The notes: a model not told the origin generated them from the letters alone. A DNA stretch of 64,000 nucleotides from JAKVAV01 sp964651785 (GCA_964651785.1 CAZYWJ010000003.1:56737-120736); one strand, 5' to 3'. Numbered from the stretch's first letter, positions 1 to 9,415 are shown. Made by a program: numbers and translations.

Positions 1-95
1 TCGGCTACTATGTGATGAAAAATTTAAACTCCGATGAAGAATTCAAGGTGAACATCCCCTCGTTTATGATGATTGTGCCTCATCGCCTTAACTAG
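1..95 (+). CDS. apaG: ApaG-like protein, C-terminal end (partial)
   Basis: Only the last 30 codons are inside the window; the reading frame enters at base 3 and stops with TAG at 93-95. The visible tail, with GYYVMKNL, then FKVNIPSF and the terminal IVPHRLN, matches the end of the ApaG/DUF525 family, a small immunoglobulin-like fold domain of about 125 residues. Its biochemical role in bacteria is poorly settled (historically linked to magnesium/cobalt efflux). It converges on the sensor kinase gene, whose stop lies 3 bases away, leaving no room for a separate terminator. The call rests on a short tail, so it is likely but not certain. Confidence 0.7.
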   Translation, partial: GYYVMKNLNSDEEFKVNIPSFMMIVPHRLN

Positions 96-98
96 ATT

Positions 99-3000
99 TT
101 AATCTCCCACATCCTCAAAATCGAGCTGGTAAAAAGCCCCTTTCAAATCATCTCGAACTTTCAGTGTTCCATTGAGTTGTTCGGTCAAAGCATCAATCAG
201 CTCACTACCAAAAGAGTCTTGATCTTCATCGAAATCTTCGGGGAATCCTACTCCGTTGTCGCCAATTATCAATCGGTATTTTCCCGGTTCGATTTGGTGA
301 AGGGAGACTGATATGATACCGTCTTGCCCGTCAGGAAAAGCGTACTTCAGCGAGTTTGATATAATTTCATTTATAATAAGGCCCAACGGAGTAAGTGTAT
401 CTGCACTAAAACGCTTAACGCTGATATCCATATCCAAGTCCACATTTTGGCCCACCCGATAGGTATCGAGAAGATTTCCGGACAGGTCTCGTAAATATTC
501 TTCCAAATTCACGGAAGCCAGATTTTTAGTCTTATACATCTTTTGATGGATGAGCGACATGGATCGCACCCTGTTTTGTATTTCCGAAAAAACGTTTAGC
601 ATTCCCAAGTCTTTTATGTGGTTGGATTGAAGGCTAAGGAGGCTGACAATGATTTGCAGATTGTTCTTTACGCGATGGTGAACTTCTCGCAGCAGAACCA
701 CATTGGTATCTCTTTCTTTTGCAATTTCTTTGGTTCTTACAGCCACGGCATGTTCCAACACTTTTCTACGGGATTTCTCTGCTTCTATCTGATATCGGTT
801 ATATAAAATGAGAACCGCCAGTACCACTAAAATAATGGCAATCTTAAACCAAGTGGATTCCCAAAAGGATGCATTTACGACTAAGGCAATTCTGGCAGGA
901 TCTGAAGTCCAGGCTCCGTCATTATTGGAGGCGATTACTTCAAAAGTATAATTGCCCGGAGTGAGGGTCGAGAAGCTGACATATCGTCGGGTACCGCTAT
1001 ATTGCCAATCATCAAAGACTCCCAGAAGCCGATAGGCGTATTGATTCTTTTCGGGTTGCTTAAAGCTAAGTGCTGAAAAAGTAAATGAAACACCGCTATA
1101 TTTCGGGTCTATTATCAATGTATCGCCTACATGATAGATCATTCGTTGTAGAGTATCTCCACCTTCGGCAGTGTAGAGCGTATACCCGACGATACTGACA
1201 TCAGGAATGAATTTATTCTCACGCAGACCTATGGAATTGAAGTAATCAAAACCATTGGCTCCGCCGAAATAAATGGCTCCTTCATAATCTCTGAAATAAC
1301 TCCCCTGAATAAAGGTATTCTTTCCAAGTACAGCCTCCTCCGTGTAATTTCGGAAGGTGTTTGTTCTTTCGTTAAAGGCAGAAACTCCCGCATTGGTACT
1401 CACCCAAATGATATCGAAAACATCTTTAGCAATTCCTTGAACCACCTGATTGGCCAAACCGTCTTGTCGGTTGTAAACCGTAACCGAATCCGTTTCCGTA
1501 TTTATTCTCACCAATCCTTCTCCGTTTGTTCCCAACCACACTACACCTCCTCTCTCAACCATTATTGAGTACACGGAATTATCAGGTATGGTCATTTCTG
1601 CAGAATTGAGATGATAACGCTTTATGAAGCTCTTCGTCTTCGTATCGAGTAGGTAAAGGCCCGCATTTCCGGTTCCTACGTAGAGCATTCCTCGATCATC
1701 CTTTTCAAGGCTCACAATATTGTTGTCGCGAATGGAATTCGGATCTTCTCCGTTAAATCGGAAAGATTGAAACGTTTCTTTTCGCGAATCATAATGTAAC
1801 AGTCCGCCACCACCTGAACCCAACCAAAGATCGCCTGAGTCCATGGGAACTATTCTCGTTATCCTGTTGGACGTAAGACTTAGCGAATCCTGCGAATCTA
1901 TTTTGTACATTTTCAGAATATCCTTTTCAGCGTTATACTTCCATAAACCTTTTTCAGCAGTACCTATATAAAGCAAGGAGTCATCGACGACTTCCACATC
2001 CAAAGCTGAATAATCTCCGCGATTCATCGGATGATTTTCTCGGTCAGAAACGAAAATGCTATAATCTTGATCAGGTATAAAAAGATTAAGTCCTTTACCA
2101 GTGGCCACCCATACGGCTGTATCTGACGCTTGGGCAAATCCATAAATTCTGTTTTGCTCCGGCTCATAGCCCTCATAGTCGGAATAAGTCACCGACTTAA
2201 ATTGCGGAGCTTCACGGTCGAGTGTGGCCACTCCGGCAGATTGAGTTCCGATCAGAATGACCCCTGATCTGTCGAGCATTAAACTTAAAACATAATCATT
2301 AGGTAAAGAATTTAGCTCGTTAGGTCTATAACGGTAAATGGTAGAGGTTTCATCAGACGGAGAGATTTTATTCAACCCGGACGGAGTACCAACCCACAAG
2401 TCGCCATTGTCATCTTCGAGAAGTGATAAAATGATATTGGAAGACAAAAAATCTTGGTAGGGCTTTTCGTCCGAGTAGCGGGTGAAAGTCATACTCTCCG
2501 TTTGAAGCTTATTTAAACCTTGACGTGTACCAATCCAAATCTTATTGTCATTTCCTTTTTCCAAAGAGAAGACATTGTTATTGCTCAAGCTATTCTCGTC
2601 GTCAAACTTGTAGCGATATCGCTTGAAAGAATCGGAGAGCGAATTATACGAGGCGAGCCCGGCGTCCGTAGCAATCCATAGTGCGCCGAGATCGTCTAGC
2701 AGGATGTCTCTCACTTCCTTTCCCGGAAGGCTGGTAGAATCGCCCTCAGTAATATCGTATCGAACAAATGAACCATCTTTCCGCATACGATTCAATCCGT
2801 TATCGGTACCAATCCAGATATTCCCCTCAGCATCTTGTCCGATGGCTTTTACGGAATTGCTGCTAAGGGTCAGGGAATCCTCAAACCAATGGAAATAAGA
2901 TTTCACCTCAAAAGTGCGAGGGTTAATTTTGTTCAAACCGACATTCGTACCAACCCAAATCATCCCATCGGTATCGGAAAACAAACAAGAAACAGAGCTG

Positions 3001-3257
3001 CTTGAAAGAGTGGTACTATCTCCTTTGGAATTGCGGAAAACGATAAACTCATAACCGTCATACCTGTTTAACCCGTCGCTGGTACCCATCCAGATGAAGC
3101 CGCGATCATCTTGCACCATAGAAGTTACCGTATTCTGAGAAAGCCCCTCTTTGAGAGATATCGTATTGAATTGCACGGATTGAGCATCTGCTGTGAGGCT
3201 CGATAAGATCAAGCTCAGAAGAGTAATAAAATTGGTTTTGGTTGCGAAAATTCTCAA
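99..3257 (-). CDS. Periplasmic-sensor histidine kinase (Reg_prop beta-propeller, Y_Y_Y, HisKA_2)
   Basis: This 1052-residue inner-membrane sensor kinase starts with a signal peptide (about residues 1-25). A long periplasmic part of repeated IWxGTxxGLN-type units follows, the Reg_prop two-bladed propeller sensor. A Y_Y_Y Ig-like domain comes next (about 690-785), then one membrane helix (about 793-812) and a coiled linker. The kinase core is of the HisKA_2 type, with the motif EVHHRVKNNLQ (His860/861), an N-box NEIISNS and a DNGVGFP G-box. It has no fused receiver or AraC domain, unlike the hybrid two-component proteins of Bacteroides, and no response regulator gene is adjacent. It must therefore signal to a regulator encoded elsewhere. 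Such sensors often detect extracellular nutrients or glycans; the ligand here is unknown. A TACCTTTG box on its strand at 3291-3298 is its likely promoter. Confidence 0.9.
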   Translation of the reverse strand: MRIFATKTNFITLLSLILSSLTADAQSVQFNTISLKEGLSQNTVTSMVQDDRGFIWMGTSDGLNRYDGYEFIVFRNSKGDSTTLSSSSVSCLFSDTDGMIWVGTNVGLNKINPRTFEVKSYFHWFEDSLTLSSNSVKAIGQDAEGNIWIGTDNGLNRMRKDGSFVRYDITEGDSTSLPGKEVRDILLDDLGALWIATDAGLASYNSLSDSFKRYRYKFDDENSLSNNNVFSLEKGNDNKIWIGTRQGLNKLQTESMTFTRYSDEKPYQDFLSSNIILSLLEDDNGDLWVGTPSGLNKISPSDETSTIYRYRPNELNSLPNDYVLSLMLDRSGVILIGTQSAGVATLDREAPQFKSVTYSDYEGYEPEQNRIYGFAQASDTAVWVATGKGLNLFIPDQDYSIFVSDRENHPMNRGDYSALDVEVVDDSLLYIGTAEKGLWKYNAEKDILKMYKIDSQDSLSLTSNRITRIVPMDSGDLWLGSGGGGLLHYDSRKETFQSFRFNGEDPNSIRDNNIVSLEKDDRGMLYVGTGNAGLYLLDTKTKSFIKRYHLNSAEMTIPDNSVYSIMVERGGVVWLGTNGEGLVRINTETDSVTVYNRQDGLANQVVQGIAKDVFDIIWVSTNAGVSAFNERTNTFRNYTEEAVLGKNTFIQGSYFRDYEGAIYFGGANGFDYFNSIGLRENKFIPDVSIVGYTLYTAEGGDTLQRMIYHVGDTLIIDPKYSGVSFTFSALSFKQPEKNQYAYRLLGVFDDWQYSGTRRYVSFSTLTPGNYTFEVIASNNDGAWTSDPARIALVVNASFWESTWFKIAIILVVLAVLILYNRYQIEAEKSRRKVLEHAVAVRTKEIAKERDTNVVLLREVHHRVKNNLQIIVSLLSLQSNHIKDLGMLNVFSEIQNRVRSMSLIHQKMYKTKNLASVNLEEYLRDLSGNLLDTYRVGQNVDLDMDISVKRFSADTLTPLGLIINEIISNSLKYAFPDGQDGIISVSLHQIEPGKYRLIIGDNGVGFPEDFDEDQDSFGSELIDALTEQLNGTLKVRDDLKGAFYQLDFEDVGD

Positions 3258-3290
3258 ATGATGAAACTAAAACAATTTGTAGCCGGCTCA

Positions 3291-3298
3291 CAAAGGTA
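3291..3298 (-). promoter_or_regulatory. Candidate -7 box of the sensor kinase gene
   Basis: Reading on the minus strand gives TACCTTTG, a perfect match to the Bacteroidota -7 element TAnnTTTG. It lies 33 bases before the kinase start codon. No clear TTG -33 element is seen at the usual spacing. Confidence 0.5.
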
Positions 3299-3346
3299 CG
3301 ACCTCAATCTTTCTCATTCGCGTTCCGCCGGAGGAGTTTTGATTTG

Positions 3347-3354
3347 TACCTTTG
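3347..3354 (+). promoter_or_regulatory. Candidate -7 box of pruA
   Basis: TACCTTTG matches TAnnTTTG exactly and sits 34 bases before the pruA ATG. It mirrors the identical box of the divergent kinase gene about 50 bases away. The -33 region is weak (TTC where TTG is expected). Confidence 0.5.
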
Positions 3355-3388
3355 CGGCCAAATTAAATTTCATTAAAAAACCATCGAC

Positions 3389-5017
3389 ATGCCTAAAGGA
3401 GTATATCAGATACCTTATCCAACGAACGAACCCATTTTTGATTACGCACCGGGATCAGATGAGCGCGAAAAATTACAAGCGGCTTTGGATAGCATGCTGA
3501 ATCAAGACCCTGTAAATGTACCGATGTATATCGGTAGGGAAGAGGTTTTCACAGATAACAACAAAGATTTAACCCCGCCTTTTGACCATAAGCGCAAAGT
3601 AGGTCAGGCAAATTTCGGTGGAAAAGAGCACGTAAAGAATGCCATTGACGCTGCTTTAGCAGCTCGGAAAAATTGGGCTGATTTGGCATGGGAACAGCGC
3701 GCATCCATATTTTTGAGAGCGGCAGACCTGATCGCGGGACCTTACCGGTATGAAATGAATGCCGCTACCATGGTAGCCCAAAGTAAAAATGCATTTCAAT
3801 CTGAAATAGATGCCGTATGCGAATTGATCGATTTTCTTCGATTCAACGCTTACTACATGGAAGAGATTTATTCCGTTCAGCCAAATAGCTCTCCGGGTGT
3901 GTGGAACAGGTTGGAATATCGTCCTCTTGAAGGTTTTGTTTTTTGCATTACCCCGTTTAACTTCACTGCTATAGCAGGAAATCTACCTGCTTCTGCAGCT
4001 ATGATGGGAAATGTTTGTGTATGGAAACCGGCAGACTCTCAGATATACAGTGCTAATTTAGTGATGAAGATTTTTAAAGAAGCCGGTCTTCCCGATGGTG
4101 TTATCAATATGGTTACCGTTGATGGTCCCGACTCTGGCGAGGTAGTCTTTGAACATCCTGACTTTGCCGGGCTGCATTTTACGGGATCGACGGCTGTTTT
4201 TAAAATGCTCTGGAAAACAATCGGAAACAATATTGATAAATACAAAACATATCCTCGTATCGTAGGAGAAACGGGGGGTAAAGATTTTGTTGTGGCTCAC
4301 AAATCTGCAGATCCTAAGGCAGTAAGTACGGCGCTCACAAGAGGGGCCTTTGAATTTCAGGGACAGAAATGCTCGGCGGCTTCACGCGCTTACATCGCAG
4401 ACAATATTTGGGACGAAGTGAAGGAAGGACTGCTACAAGACGCCAAAGACATGAAGATGGGCCCGCCTACTGACTTTTCAAACTTCGTCAATGCGGTAAT
4501 TGATGAAAAAGCTTTTGACAAAATCGCCGGATACATTGATTACGCAAAGGACCAATCGGATGCTGAAATTTTAACTGGTGGAAACTACGATAAAAGCGAA
4601 GGGTATTTCATCGAACCGACTATAATCGTGACGACCACTCCCAAATTTAAAACGATGGTAGAGGAAATTTTCGGACCGGTTCTTACCATCTACGTGTATG
4701 ATTCGGAAAAATATGAGGAGACATTGCGGTTGGTAGATGAGACATCAGAATATGCGTTGACCGGCGCTATCTTAGCAAAAGACAGATACGCAGTCAACTT
4801 AGCTACCAAATTGCTGGAAAATGCAGCCGGAAATTTCTACATCAACGATAAACCCACGGGAGCGGTAGTAGGTCAACAACCTTTCGGAGGCGCCAGAGGA
4901 TCCGGCACAAATGATAAGGCAGGTTCTCATTTAAACCTTCTTCGATGGGTATCAGCAAGAACGATAAAAGAAACATTTGTTTCTCCGACTGATTTCAGAT
5001 ATCCTTTTCTGGGTTAA
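3389..5017 (+). CDS. pruA: 1-pyrroline-5-carboxylate (glutamate semialdehyde) dehydrogenase
   Basis: This 542-residue NAD-dependent aldehyde dehydrogenase of the ALDH4 type oxidises glutamate gamma-semialdehyde/P5C to glutamate, the second step of proline breakdown, in the cytosol. The whole ALDH fold is present. Visible marks are the cofactor-side motif FNFTAIAGNLP, the general base in GETGGKDF and the catalytic Cys328 in FQGQKCSAASR. The start residues MPKGVYQIPYPTNEP are typical of the Bacteroidota and eukaryote-like P5CDH group. It is a stand-alone enzyme: no proline dehydrogenase (PRODH) domain is fused and no putA-like gene is next to it. It has its own promoter box upstream and a strong terminator downstream, so it is probably monocistronic. 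Confidence 0.93.
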   Translation: MPKGVYQIPYPTNEPIFDYAPGSDEREKLQAALDSMLNQDPVNVPMYIGREEVFTDNNKDLTPPFDHKRKVGQANFGGKEHVKNAIDAALAARKNWADLAWEQRASIFLRAADLIAGPYRYEMNAATMVAQSKNAFQSEIDAVCELIDFLRFNAYYMEEIYSVQPNSSPGVWNRLEYRPLEGFVFCITPFNFTAIAGNLPASAAMMGNVCVWKPADSQIYSANLVMKIFKEAGLPDGVINMVTVDGPDSGEVVFEHPDFAGLHFTGSTAVFKMLWKTIGNNIDKYKTYPRIVGETGGKDFVVAHKSADPKAVSTALTRGAFEFQGQKCSAASRAYIADNIWDEVKEGLLQDAKDMKMGPPTDFSNFVNAVIDEKAFDKIAGYIDYAKDQSDAEILTGGNYDKSEGYFIEPTIIVTTTPKFKTMVEEIFGPVLTIYVYDSEKYEETLRLVDETSEYALTGAILAKDRYAVNLATKLLENAAGNFYINDKPTGAVVGQQPFGGARGSGTNDKAGSHLNLLRWVSARTIKETFVSPTDFRYPFLG

Positions 5018-5045
5018 TTTCCCTATATCTCAACTTTTTTAACAC

Positions 5046-5078
5046 AAGCTCCCGTATAATTTCGGGAGCTTTTTTTTG
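5046..5078 (+). terminator. Rho-independent terminator after pruA
   Basis: A perfect 9-bp stem (5046-5054 with 5063-5071) with an 8-base loop is followed by a run of eight or nine T. It closes the pruA transcript 28 bases after the stop codon. Confidence 0.85.
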
Positions 5079-5109
5079 TCAGCTCAATCGGCTCTTGTAG
5101 CTTTACCTG

Positions 5110-5403
5110 ATGTTTAACAGAATTCCGTCTATTTTAAGAAACAAGTTCATAGCAGTAATACTTGTGTTTCTGCTCTACATCAGTTTTTTTGATGCGCATG
5201 ATCTTATATCTCAGATAGAAATCAGGATGGAATTGCGAGAAATTTCTGACGAAATTGATTACTTGAATAAAGACACCGAATCGGCTAAAAGACAAATTCG
5301 AGAACTGACTTCCGATAAAGAAAAATTAGAGAAGTTTGCTCGTGAGCAGTATCGCATGAAGCGGGAAAATGAGGAGCTATTTGTACTATTGAAAGAAGAG
5401 TAG
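5110..5403 (+). CDS. FtsB/DivIC-type septum formation initiator
   Basis: This 97-residue bitopic membrane protein has a short cytoplasmic N-terminus, one membrane helix (about residues 12-30) and a periplasmic leucine-zipper coiled coil. Its C-terminal region, with FAREQYRMKRENEELFVL, is the hallmark of the DivIC/FtsB family, which forms the FtsQLB-like divisome subcomplex that licenses septal peptidoglycan synthesis. Length and architecture fit the family well. It lies 58 bases upstream of the Lon-N-like gene on the same strand and the two may be co-transcribed. Assignment to FtsB rather than another DivIC paralogue cannot be made from sequence alone. Confidence 0.85.
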   Translation: MFNRIPSILRNKFIAVILVFLLYISFFDAHDLISQIEIRMELREISDEIDYLNKDTESAKRQIRELTSDKEKLEKFAREQYRMKRENEELFVLLKEE

Positions 5404-5461
5404 GAAATTTCTCACATTAGTATCCTGCCTTAATTTTTCTTTACTTTCAAAAAAAGATCTC

Positions 5462-6061
5462 ATGCAGAAGACCCAACTTGCCATGTTTCCACTACAGTTG
5501 TTTCTTCTTCCAGGTGAAACACATAAGCTGCATATTTTTGAAGAGCGGTACAGACAGCTCTTAGAAGATTGTGAAAACATTAACATCTCTTTTGGAATAC
5601 CCTATACAAAAAACGGAACCATCACCGGGTATGGAAGTATGGTTAAATTAAAACGGATTATTTCGAGAAAAAGAAATGGCGCGGCAGATATTGAAATTGA
5701 AGCGACAGGTGTATTTAAAATACGTAAGTTCTTCATGCGAATGGGTGAAAAACTATACCCGGGAGGCCATGTAGAATTTATTGATACGACAATGATAACG
5801 CCTGTGGGGAATGAGCTTTTTCAGGCGTTTAAAACCTATCTCTTTAAATCCGATAGTCCTGCCTCTACCGAAGCTTTCTCTGCCGACCTGAATGTGTTTG
5901 ACGTGGCGCGGTTGCTCTTTATGGAAGATTCAAAAAAGATTAAACTTTTGAAGGTCAATAATATTGAGGACATGGAGCGCCTGGTGTTAAACGAAATCAA
6001 TTTGAGGCTGTTATTGCTGAAACAAATGAAAAGTGTCGAGCACAATATTTACCTAAATTAA
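5462..6061 (+). CDS. Lon N-terminal (substrate-binding) domain protein
   Basis: This 199-residue soluble protein consists of just the PUA-like N-terminal domain of Lon protease. The start PLQLFLLPGETHKLHIFEERY is the typical family signature (MFPLxxxxxPGxxLxLxIFExRY). The AAA+ and protease domains of Lon are absent, so it is not a protease. Stand-alone members of this family are widespread and lack a firmly established function; a role in substrate recognition or delivery is plausible. It follows the FtsB/DivIC-like gene on the same strand. Confidence 0.85.
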   Translation: MQKTQLAMFPLQLFLLPGETHKLHIFEERYRQLLEDCENINISFGIPYTKNGTITGYGSMVKLKRIISRKRNGAADIEIEATGVFKIRKFFMRMGEKLYPGGHVEFIDTTMITPVGNELFQAFKTYLFKSDSPASTEAFSADLNVFDVARLLFMEDSKKIKLLKVNNIEDMERLVLNEINLRLLLLKQMKSVEHNIYLN

Positions 6062-6117
6062 AAAACTACTTCCTCTTTGATTTGTTAACTTTAGGAAAGG
6101 AATTAATCAGATTGAAT

Positions 6118-6843
6118 ATGTTTGAAAAAGTGAATTTGGAAAGAGCGCTCAGGAACGAGCGCAAAGTGCAGAAAGAATATAGCGGGAATCAAATTCTCTC
6201 ACAATTCAGAGGATTATTTGAAACCGATTGGGAAAACGACCAACGCGTTTTGGGAACTATAAAGAGAGGGGCTATCTCAGCAGAGCTTCCATCAGCCGAT
6301 AATTTGTCTGAAGACAGAATTTACGATTTGGACAGCATAAGAAACCTTTGTATCAAATACCGTTTGAGATTTTTGAGTACGAAACAATTCAAGGCCGATT
6401 TTCCTCATTCCGCACTTTCAGCCGTGAAGCAAACGGAACGGCAGATTGGTCAGAATTTGGACGCTTTCATGATAGCCGCTCCGGCAAGTCTTTTTCAATT
6501 AGAAGATTCAAATAAAGATCCTTTGTTATTTGCTCCATTGGAGGACGGTCGTTTTTACTTAATTGATAAATGGGGAGACGACTTGGCGTGGTATCGCAAA
6601 TTGATTAACTGGCCGTTGACTTCACCCATTACTTTGATAGCTACTTTGCTTAGCTTTTGTGGTGTTTTGACCGCTGCCATACCTTCGACGCTATTATCGG
6701 AATCAGGAGAATATTTTACATTCATGAGGCTCATTGCTTTTGGCTGGAATGTTATTTTCTTATTAGGAATTTCGTCATATCTCTGGTTTGCCTCCCATGC
6801 TCAATTCAGCATTCACGCTTGGAATTCAAAGACTTTCAACTGA
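6118..6843 (+). CDS. Hypothetical protein with two C-terminal membrane helices
   Basis: No family is recognised. From the ATG at 6118 it has 241 residues. The N-terminal two thirds are soluble and charged, with a repeated aromatic/acidic character. Two hydrophobic segments (about residues 175-198 and 212-233) place the soluble part probably in the cytoplasm. The open frame reaches back to a TTG at 6082, but the bases there (TAACTTTA) look more like a promoter -7 element, so the ATG is preferred. It is followed by a 54-residue membrane protein and an antiporter on the same strand, and may belong to that small membrane group. Confidence 0.65.
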   Translation: MFEKVNLERALRNERKVQKEYSGNQILSQFRGLFETDWENDQRVLGTIKRGAISAELPSADNLSEDRIYDLDSIRNLCIKYRLRFLSTKQFKADFPHSALSAVKQTERQIGQNLDAFMIAAPASLFQLEDSNKDPLLFAPLEDGRFYLIDKWGDDLAWYRKLINWPLTSPITLIATLLSFCGVLTAAIPSTLLSESGEYFTFMRLIAFGWNVIFLLGISSYLWFASHAQFSIHAWNSKTFN

Positions 6844-6891
6844 CCAATAAGTTTAAAGTTAAGTCCAAGTTAAATTTTCTTTCGACGAAAC

Positions 6892-6922
6892 TTGACAGAC
6901 CCATTTCTAATTGGTTACTTTG
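6892..6922 (+). promoter_or_regulatory. Promoter of the 54-residue membrane protein
   Basis: TTG at 6892-6894 and TTACTTTG at 6915-6922 are separated by 20 bases. This is one mismatch from the Bacteroidota TTG-N19/20-TAnnTTTG promoter, and it lies 45 bases before the ATG at 6968. Confidence 0.5.
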
Positions 6923-6967
6923 TTTTGCGTTAACAGCCAATTAACCAACCAAAAACAACCAATTGCA

Positions 6968-7132
6968 ATGACTACTATTTTTAAGAAAACCGTAGACAAT
7001 ATCTACTCCTTCCTCCTGGCTGATGCTGCAGGAGAATTCGCTGCATCTTTTCGATACAAAGTTGTATTTGTGTTTTTAGCTTTAGCTATGTTCTCATCAG
7101 CAGCGTATGCCGTGATCTTTATGCAATCTTAA
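6968..7132 (+). CDS. Small membrane protein (54 aa), unknown function
   Basis: The ATG at 6968 opens a 54-residue protein with one hydrophobic segment near the C-terminus (about residues 31-50, VVFVFLALAMFSSAAYAVIF) and a basic/amphipathic N-terminal half. The longer open frame starting at 6911 would run through the promoter-like sequence, so the internal ATG is chosen. No family is recognised. It lies just upstream of an antiporter gene and could be an accessory membrane subunit or independent. Confidence 0.55.
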   Translation: MTTIFKKTVDNIYSFLLADAAGEFAASFRYKVVFVFLALAMFSSAAYAVIFMQS

Positions 7133-7162
7133 ATTTGATTCCACATTCTATGTCCGGGCGAT

Positions 7163-8464
7163 GTGTTAACTTCGGCGCCTCAACATAGAAGCAATTTGGA
7201 TACAAATTACATTCTGATTTTTCTCAGTTTGGTCGTAGTGTTTTCATACACTTTCGACCTTATTGCTAAAAGAACCAAGGTACCCTCCGTCATATTCTTA
7301 TTCGGAACCGGATTGGGTATTCAATATGCCTTGAAATATCTAGGCATCGAGATACCGAACGTTTCTCAGTTTCTACCTGTTATCGGAACGGTAGGTCTGG
7401 TACTCATTGTTCTGGAAGGGGCATTAGAATTGAGATTTGAGAAAGATAAGTTGGGGCTGATAAAAACGACTTTCGGATCAGCTTTCTTCATTCTTATAAT
7501 TACCTCGCTACTCCTGACTTTTTTGTTCAGGTATATGACTCATTTACCTTTTCAAATTTGTTTGGTCAACTCCATACCACTAGCCATCATCAGCAGCGCT
7601 ATAGCTATCCCTTCCGTCAGTGATCTTTCGAAAAAGAAAAAGGAATTTGTCATTTATGACTCGAGCTTTTCCGATATCCTCGGAATTATGTTTTTCTATT
7701 TCGCTAAGCAAAATGAGACATATGATTTTAACGCCTATTTCAGTTTAAGTAAGGACATCGTTATTACCTTATTGATTGCGGTTGCCATTTCCGTCATCTT
7801 CCTTTTTCTGATTAAGAGAATAACCCACCACATTAAGTTCTTTTTGATTTTAGCCTTGCTTATGTTGGTGTATGCAATCGGTAAAAAGTTTCATCTTTCT
7901 TCATTGATCGTCGTACTCTTTTTAGGATTGTTTTTAAATAATGCTGAGATTATTCCGATCAGAAAATTTAAAGAGTTGTTCCTATACGAGAAATTGCGAA
8001 ATGACTTGGATCAGTTTCTCTTACTTACTGCGGAAAGTGCTTTCATAATTCGCACATTCTTCTTTTTGATTTTCGGTTACATCATGGACATCTACTCCCT
8101 GCTGAATTGGAATGTTTTAATGAATGGAACCATTGCGGTAATCGTTATTTATGGAGTGAGGGCGTTATACCTGAAATACATAGCGCGACATGGGTTACTC
8201 CCCGAGGTATACATAGCGCCGCGTGGACTAATCAGTATACTGCTCTTCTTCGATATACCGGAAACGATGAAGCTCAATGATACGGCAGATGGTTTGCTGT
8301 TGTTTGTGATTTTAGCTACGAGCTTGATCATGACTTTCGGTCTGTTGCGGACAAAATCTGAGGATGAAACGGAAAAGGGAAAAGAGCCAAATCAAACACG
8401 AGTAGAAACATCACCAATAACGGGAGCTCCTTCGATACCGCCCGGATCAGAAAGCAAATCCTAA
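7163..8464 (+). CDS. CPA-type cation:proton antiporter
   Basis: This integral membrane protein of about 430 residues has 10-12 hydrophobic segments and resembles the CPA1/NhaP-type sodium/proton exchangers. It would exchange Na+ or K+ for H+ at the inner membrane for pH or salt homeostasis. The early segments (KVPSVIFLFGTGLGIQ and GTVGLVLIVLEGALEL) are typical of the family. Later segments with DSSFSDILG carry acidic residues in the position of the ion-binding site. The start is uncertain: no in-frame ATG is available, only GTG at 7163 or TTG at 7196, the latter preceded by AGAAG. The C-terminal tail is polar and overlaps the convergent gene by 18 bases. Confidence 0.8.
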   Translation: MLTSAPQHRSNLDTNYILIFLSLVVVFSYTFDLIAKRTKVPSVIFLFGTGLGIQYALKYLGIEIPNVSQFLPVIGTVGLVLIVLEGALELRFEKDKLGLIKTTFGSAFFILIITSLLLTFLFRYMTHLPFQICLVNSIPLAIISSAIAIPSVSDLSKKKKEFVIYDSSFSDILGIMFFYFAKQNETYDFNAYFSLSKDIVITLLIAVAISVIFLFLIKRITHHIKFFLILALLMLVYAIGKKFHLSSLIVVLFLGLFLNNAEIIPIRKFKELFLYEKLRNDLDQFLLLTAESAFIIRTFFFLIFGYIMDIYSLLNWNVLMNGTIAVIVIYGVRALYLKYIARHGLLPEVYIAPRGLISILLFFDIPETMKLNDTADGLLLFVILATSLIMTFGLLRTKSEDETEKGKEPNQTRVETSPITGAPSIPPGSESKS

Positions 8465-9415
8465 CCCGAGTCCTAGTTGAATGCGACCGGCAGAGATGCC
8501 ATTGTTTAAATTATCATATATACTTTGCAGTCCTCTCGCCACCTCCTCATTCATTTCAGATGGAGTGGCCAGGTCAAAATTGCTTAAACTAAAACCTTTG
8601 ATGGAAACGACTGCAGGCAGGTAAAATCCTTCACCCAATACTAAATGAAAGCCTGCCGATATATGCCCTCCTAAAGCGGTAGATTCGAGCGTATAATCAT
8701 TTATAAATGTGCTGTTATCCCTAAAGTAAAGTGCCCCCGCACCAACATCAATTTGAAGTTTGAAATTATGTGAACTCTGCACCGTAAATGCGAGATTAAA
8801 GGCATAATAATTAAGCTCTCGGCTATGAGACAAATCGCCTGTTAGTTCAGTACCGTCCGAGAGCTCTACCAGAATCGGAATATCTTCATCCATACCGTAT
8901 TCAGATCGTGATACTAAAAGACCTAAGCCTAAATCTGCAGAAAGAAAATAGTTTGCTCTGACATCAAGAAAAGGACCATCACGCATCTCTCTATACACGG
9001 ATTCAAAATCTTCTCCGTACAAGTCATCCGTATTAAGAATATAGGAGTAGCCGGCGTGCGCTATCACCTGAAATATCTCGTGTTTCTTTTTGGGTTTGCG
9101 TCTCACGAAACGATTTTCCTTTACCTGAATGAAATCATAAAGAATTTCTTTCACTTCTTTTCGAGCTATTATTTCCATTTCACCGCGTCTGGTCTCAGCC
9201 GTACGATAGTATATAAAACGCGTATCTTCTTTGTCGATTTTAGCATTGAGCGTATCACCGTAAATACGAACAATTAAATCCTGAGCAGAAGCAGATGCTC
9301 CGATCAGTAAGAAAACTCCAAAGAGTACTACGGTCAGTCGAGTCAGCACATGACAAATATAATTTTTGGTAAATAATATTATCGAAGCAGATTTCCAACC
9401 CTCATTGGAATCCAT
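8447..9415 (-). CDS. Predicted outer-membrane beta-barrel protein, unknown function
   Basis: No specific family is recognised. After a hydrophobic signal-like segment ending in GASASAQ comes a short domain (about residues 45-110, DLIVRIYGDTLNAKI) of the kind found at the N-terminus of many Bacteroidota surface proteins. A beta-rich region of alternating aromatic residues follows, ending in GLGLGFAF, as expected for an outer-membrane barrel of about eight strands. The signal peptide begins only at about residue 23, so the GTG at 9349 may be the real start rather than the ATG at 9415. It converges with the antiporter gene (18-base overlap). Confidence 0.65.
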   Translation of the reverse strand: MDSNEGWKSASIILFTKNYICHVLTRLTVVLFGVFLLIGASASAQDLIVRIYGDTLNAKIDKEDTRFIYYRTAETRRGEMEIIARKEVKEILYDFIQVKENRFVRRKPKKKHEIFQVIAHAGYSYILNTDDLYGEDFESVYREMRDGPFLDVRANYFLSADLGLGLLVSRSEYGMDEDIPILVELSDGTELTGDLSHSRELNYYAFNLAFTVQSSHNFKLQIDVGAGALYFRDNSTFINDYTLESTALGGHISAGFHLVLGEGFYLPAVVSIKGFSLSNFDLATPSEMNEEVARGLQSIYDNLNNGISAGRIQLGLGLGFAF

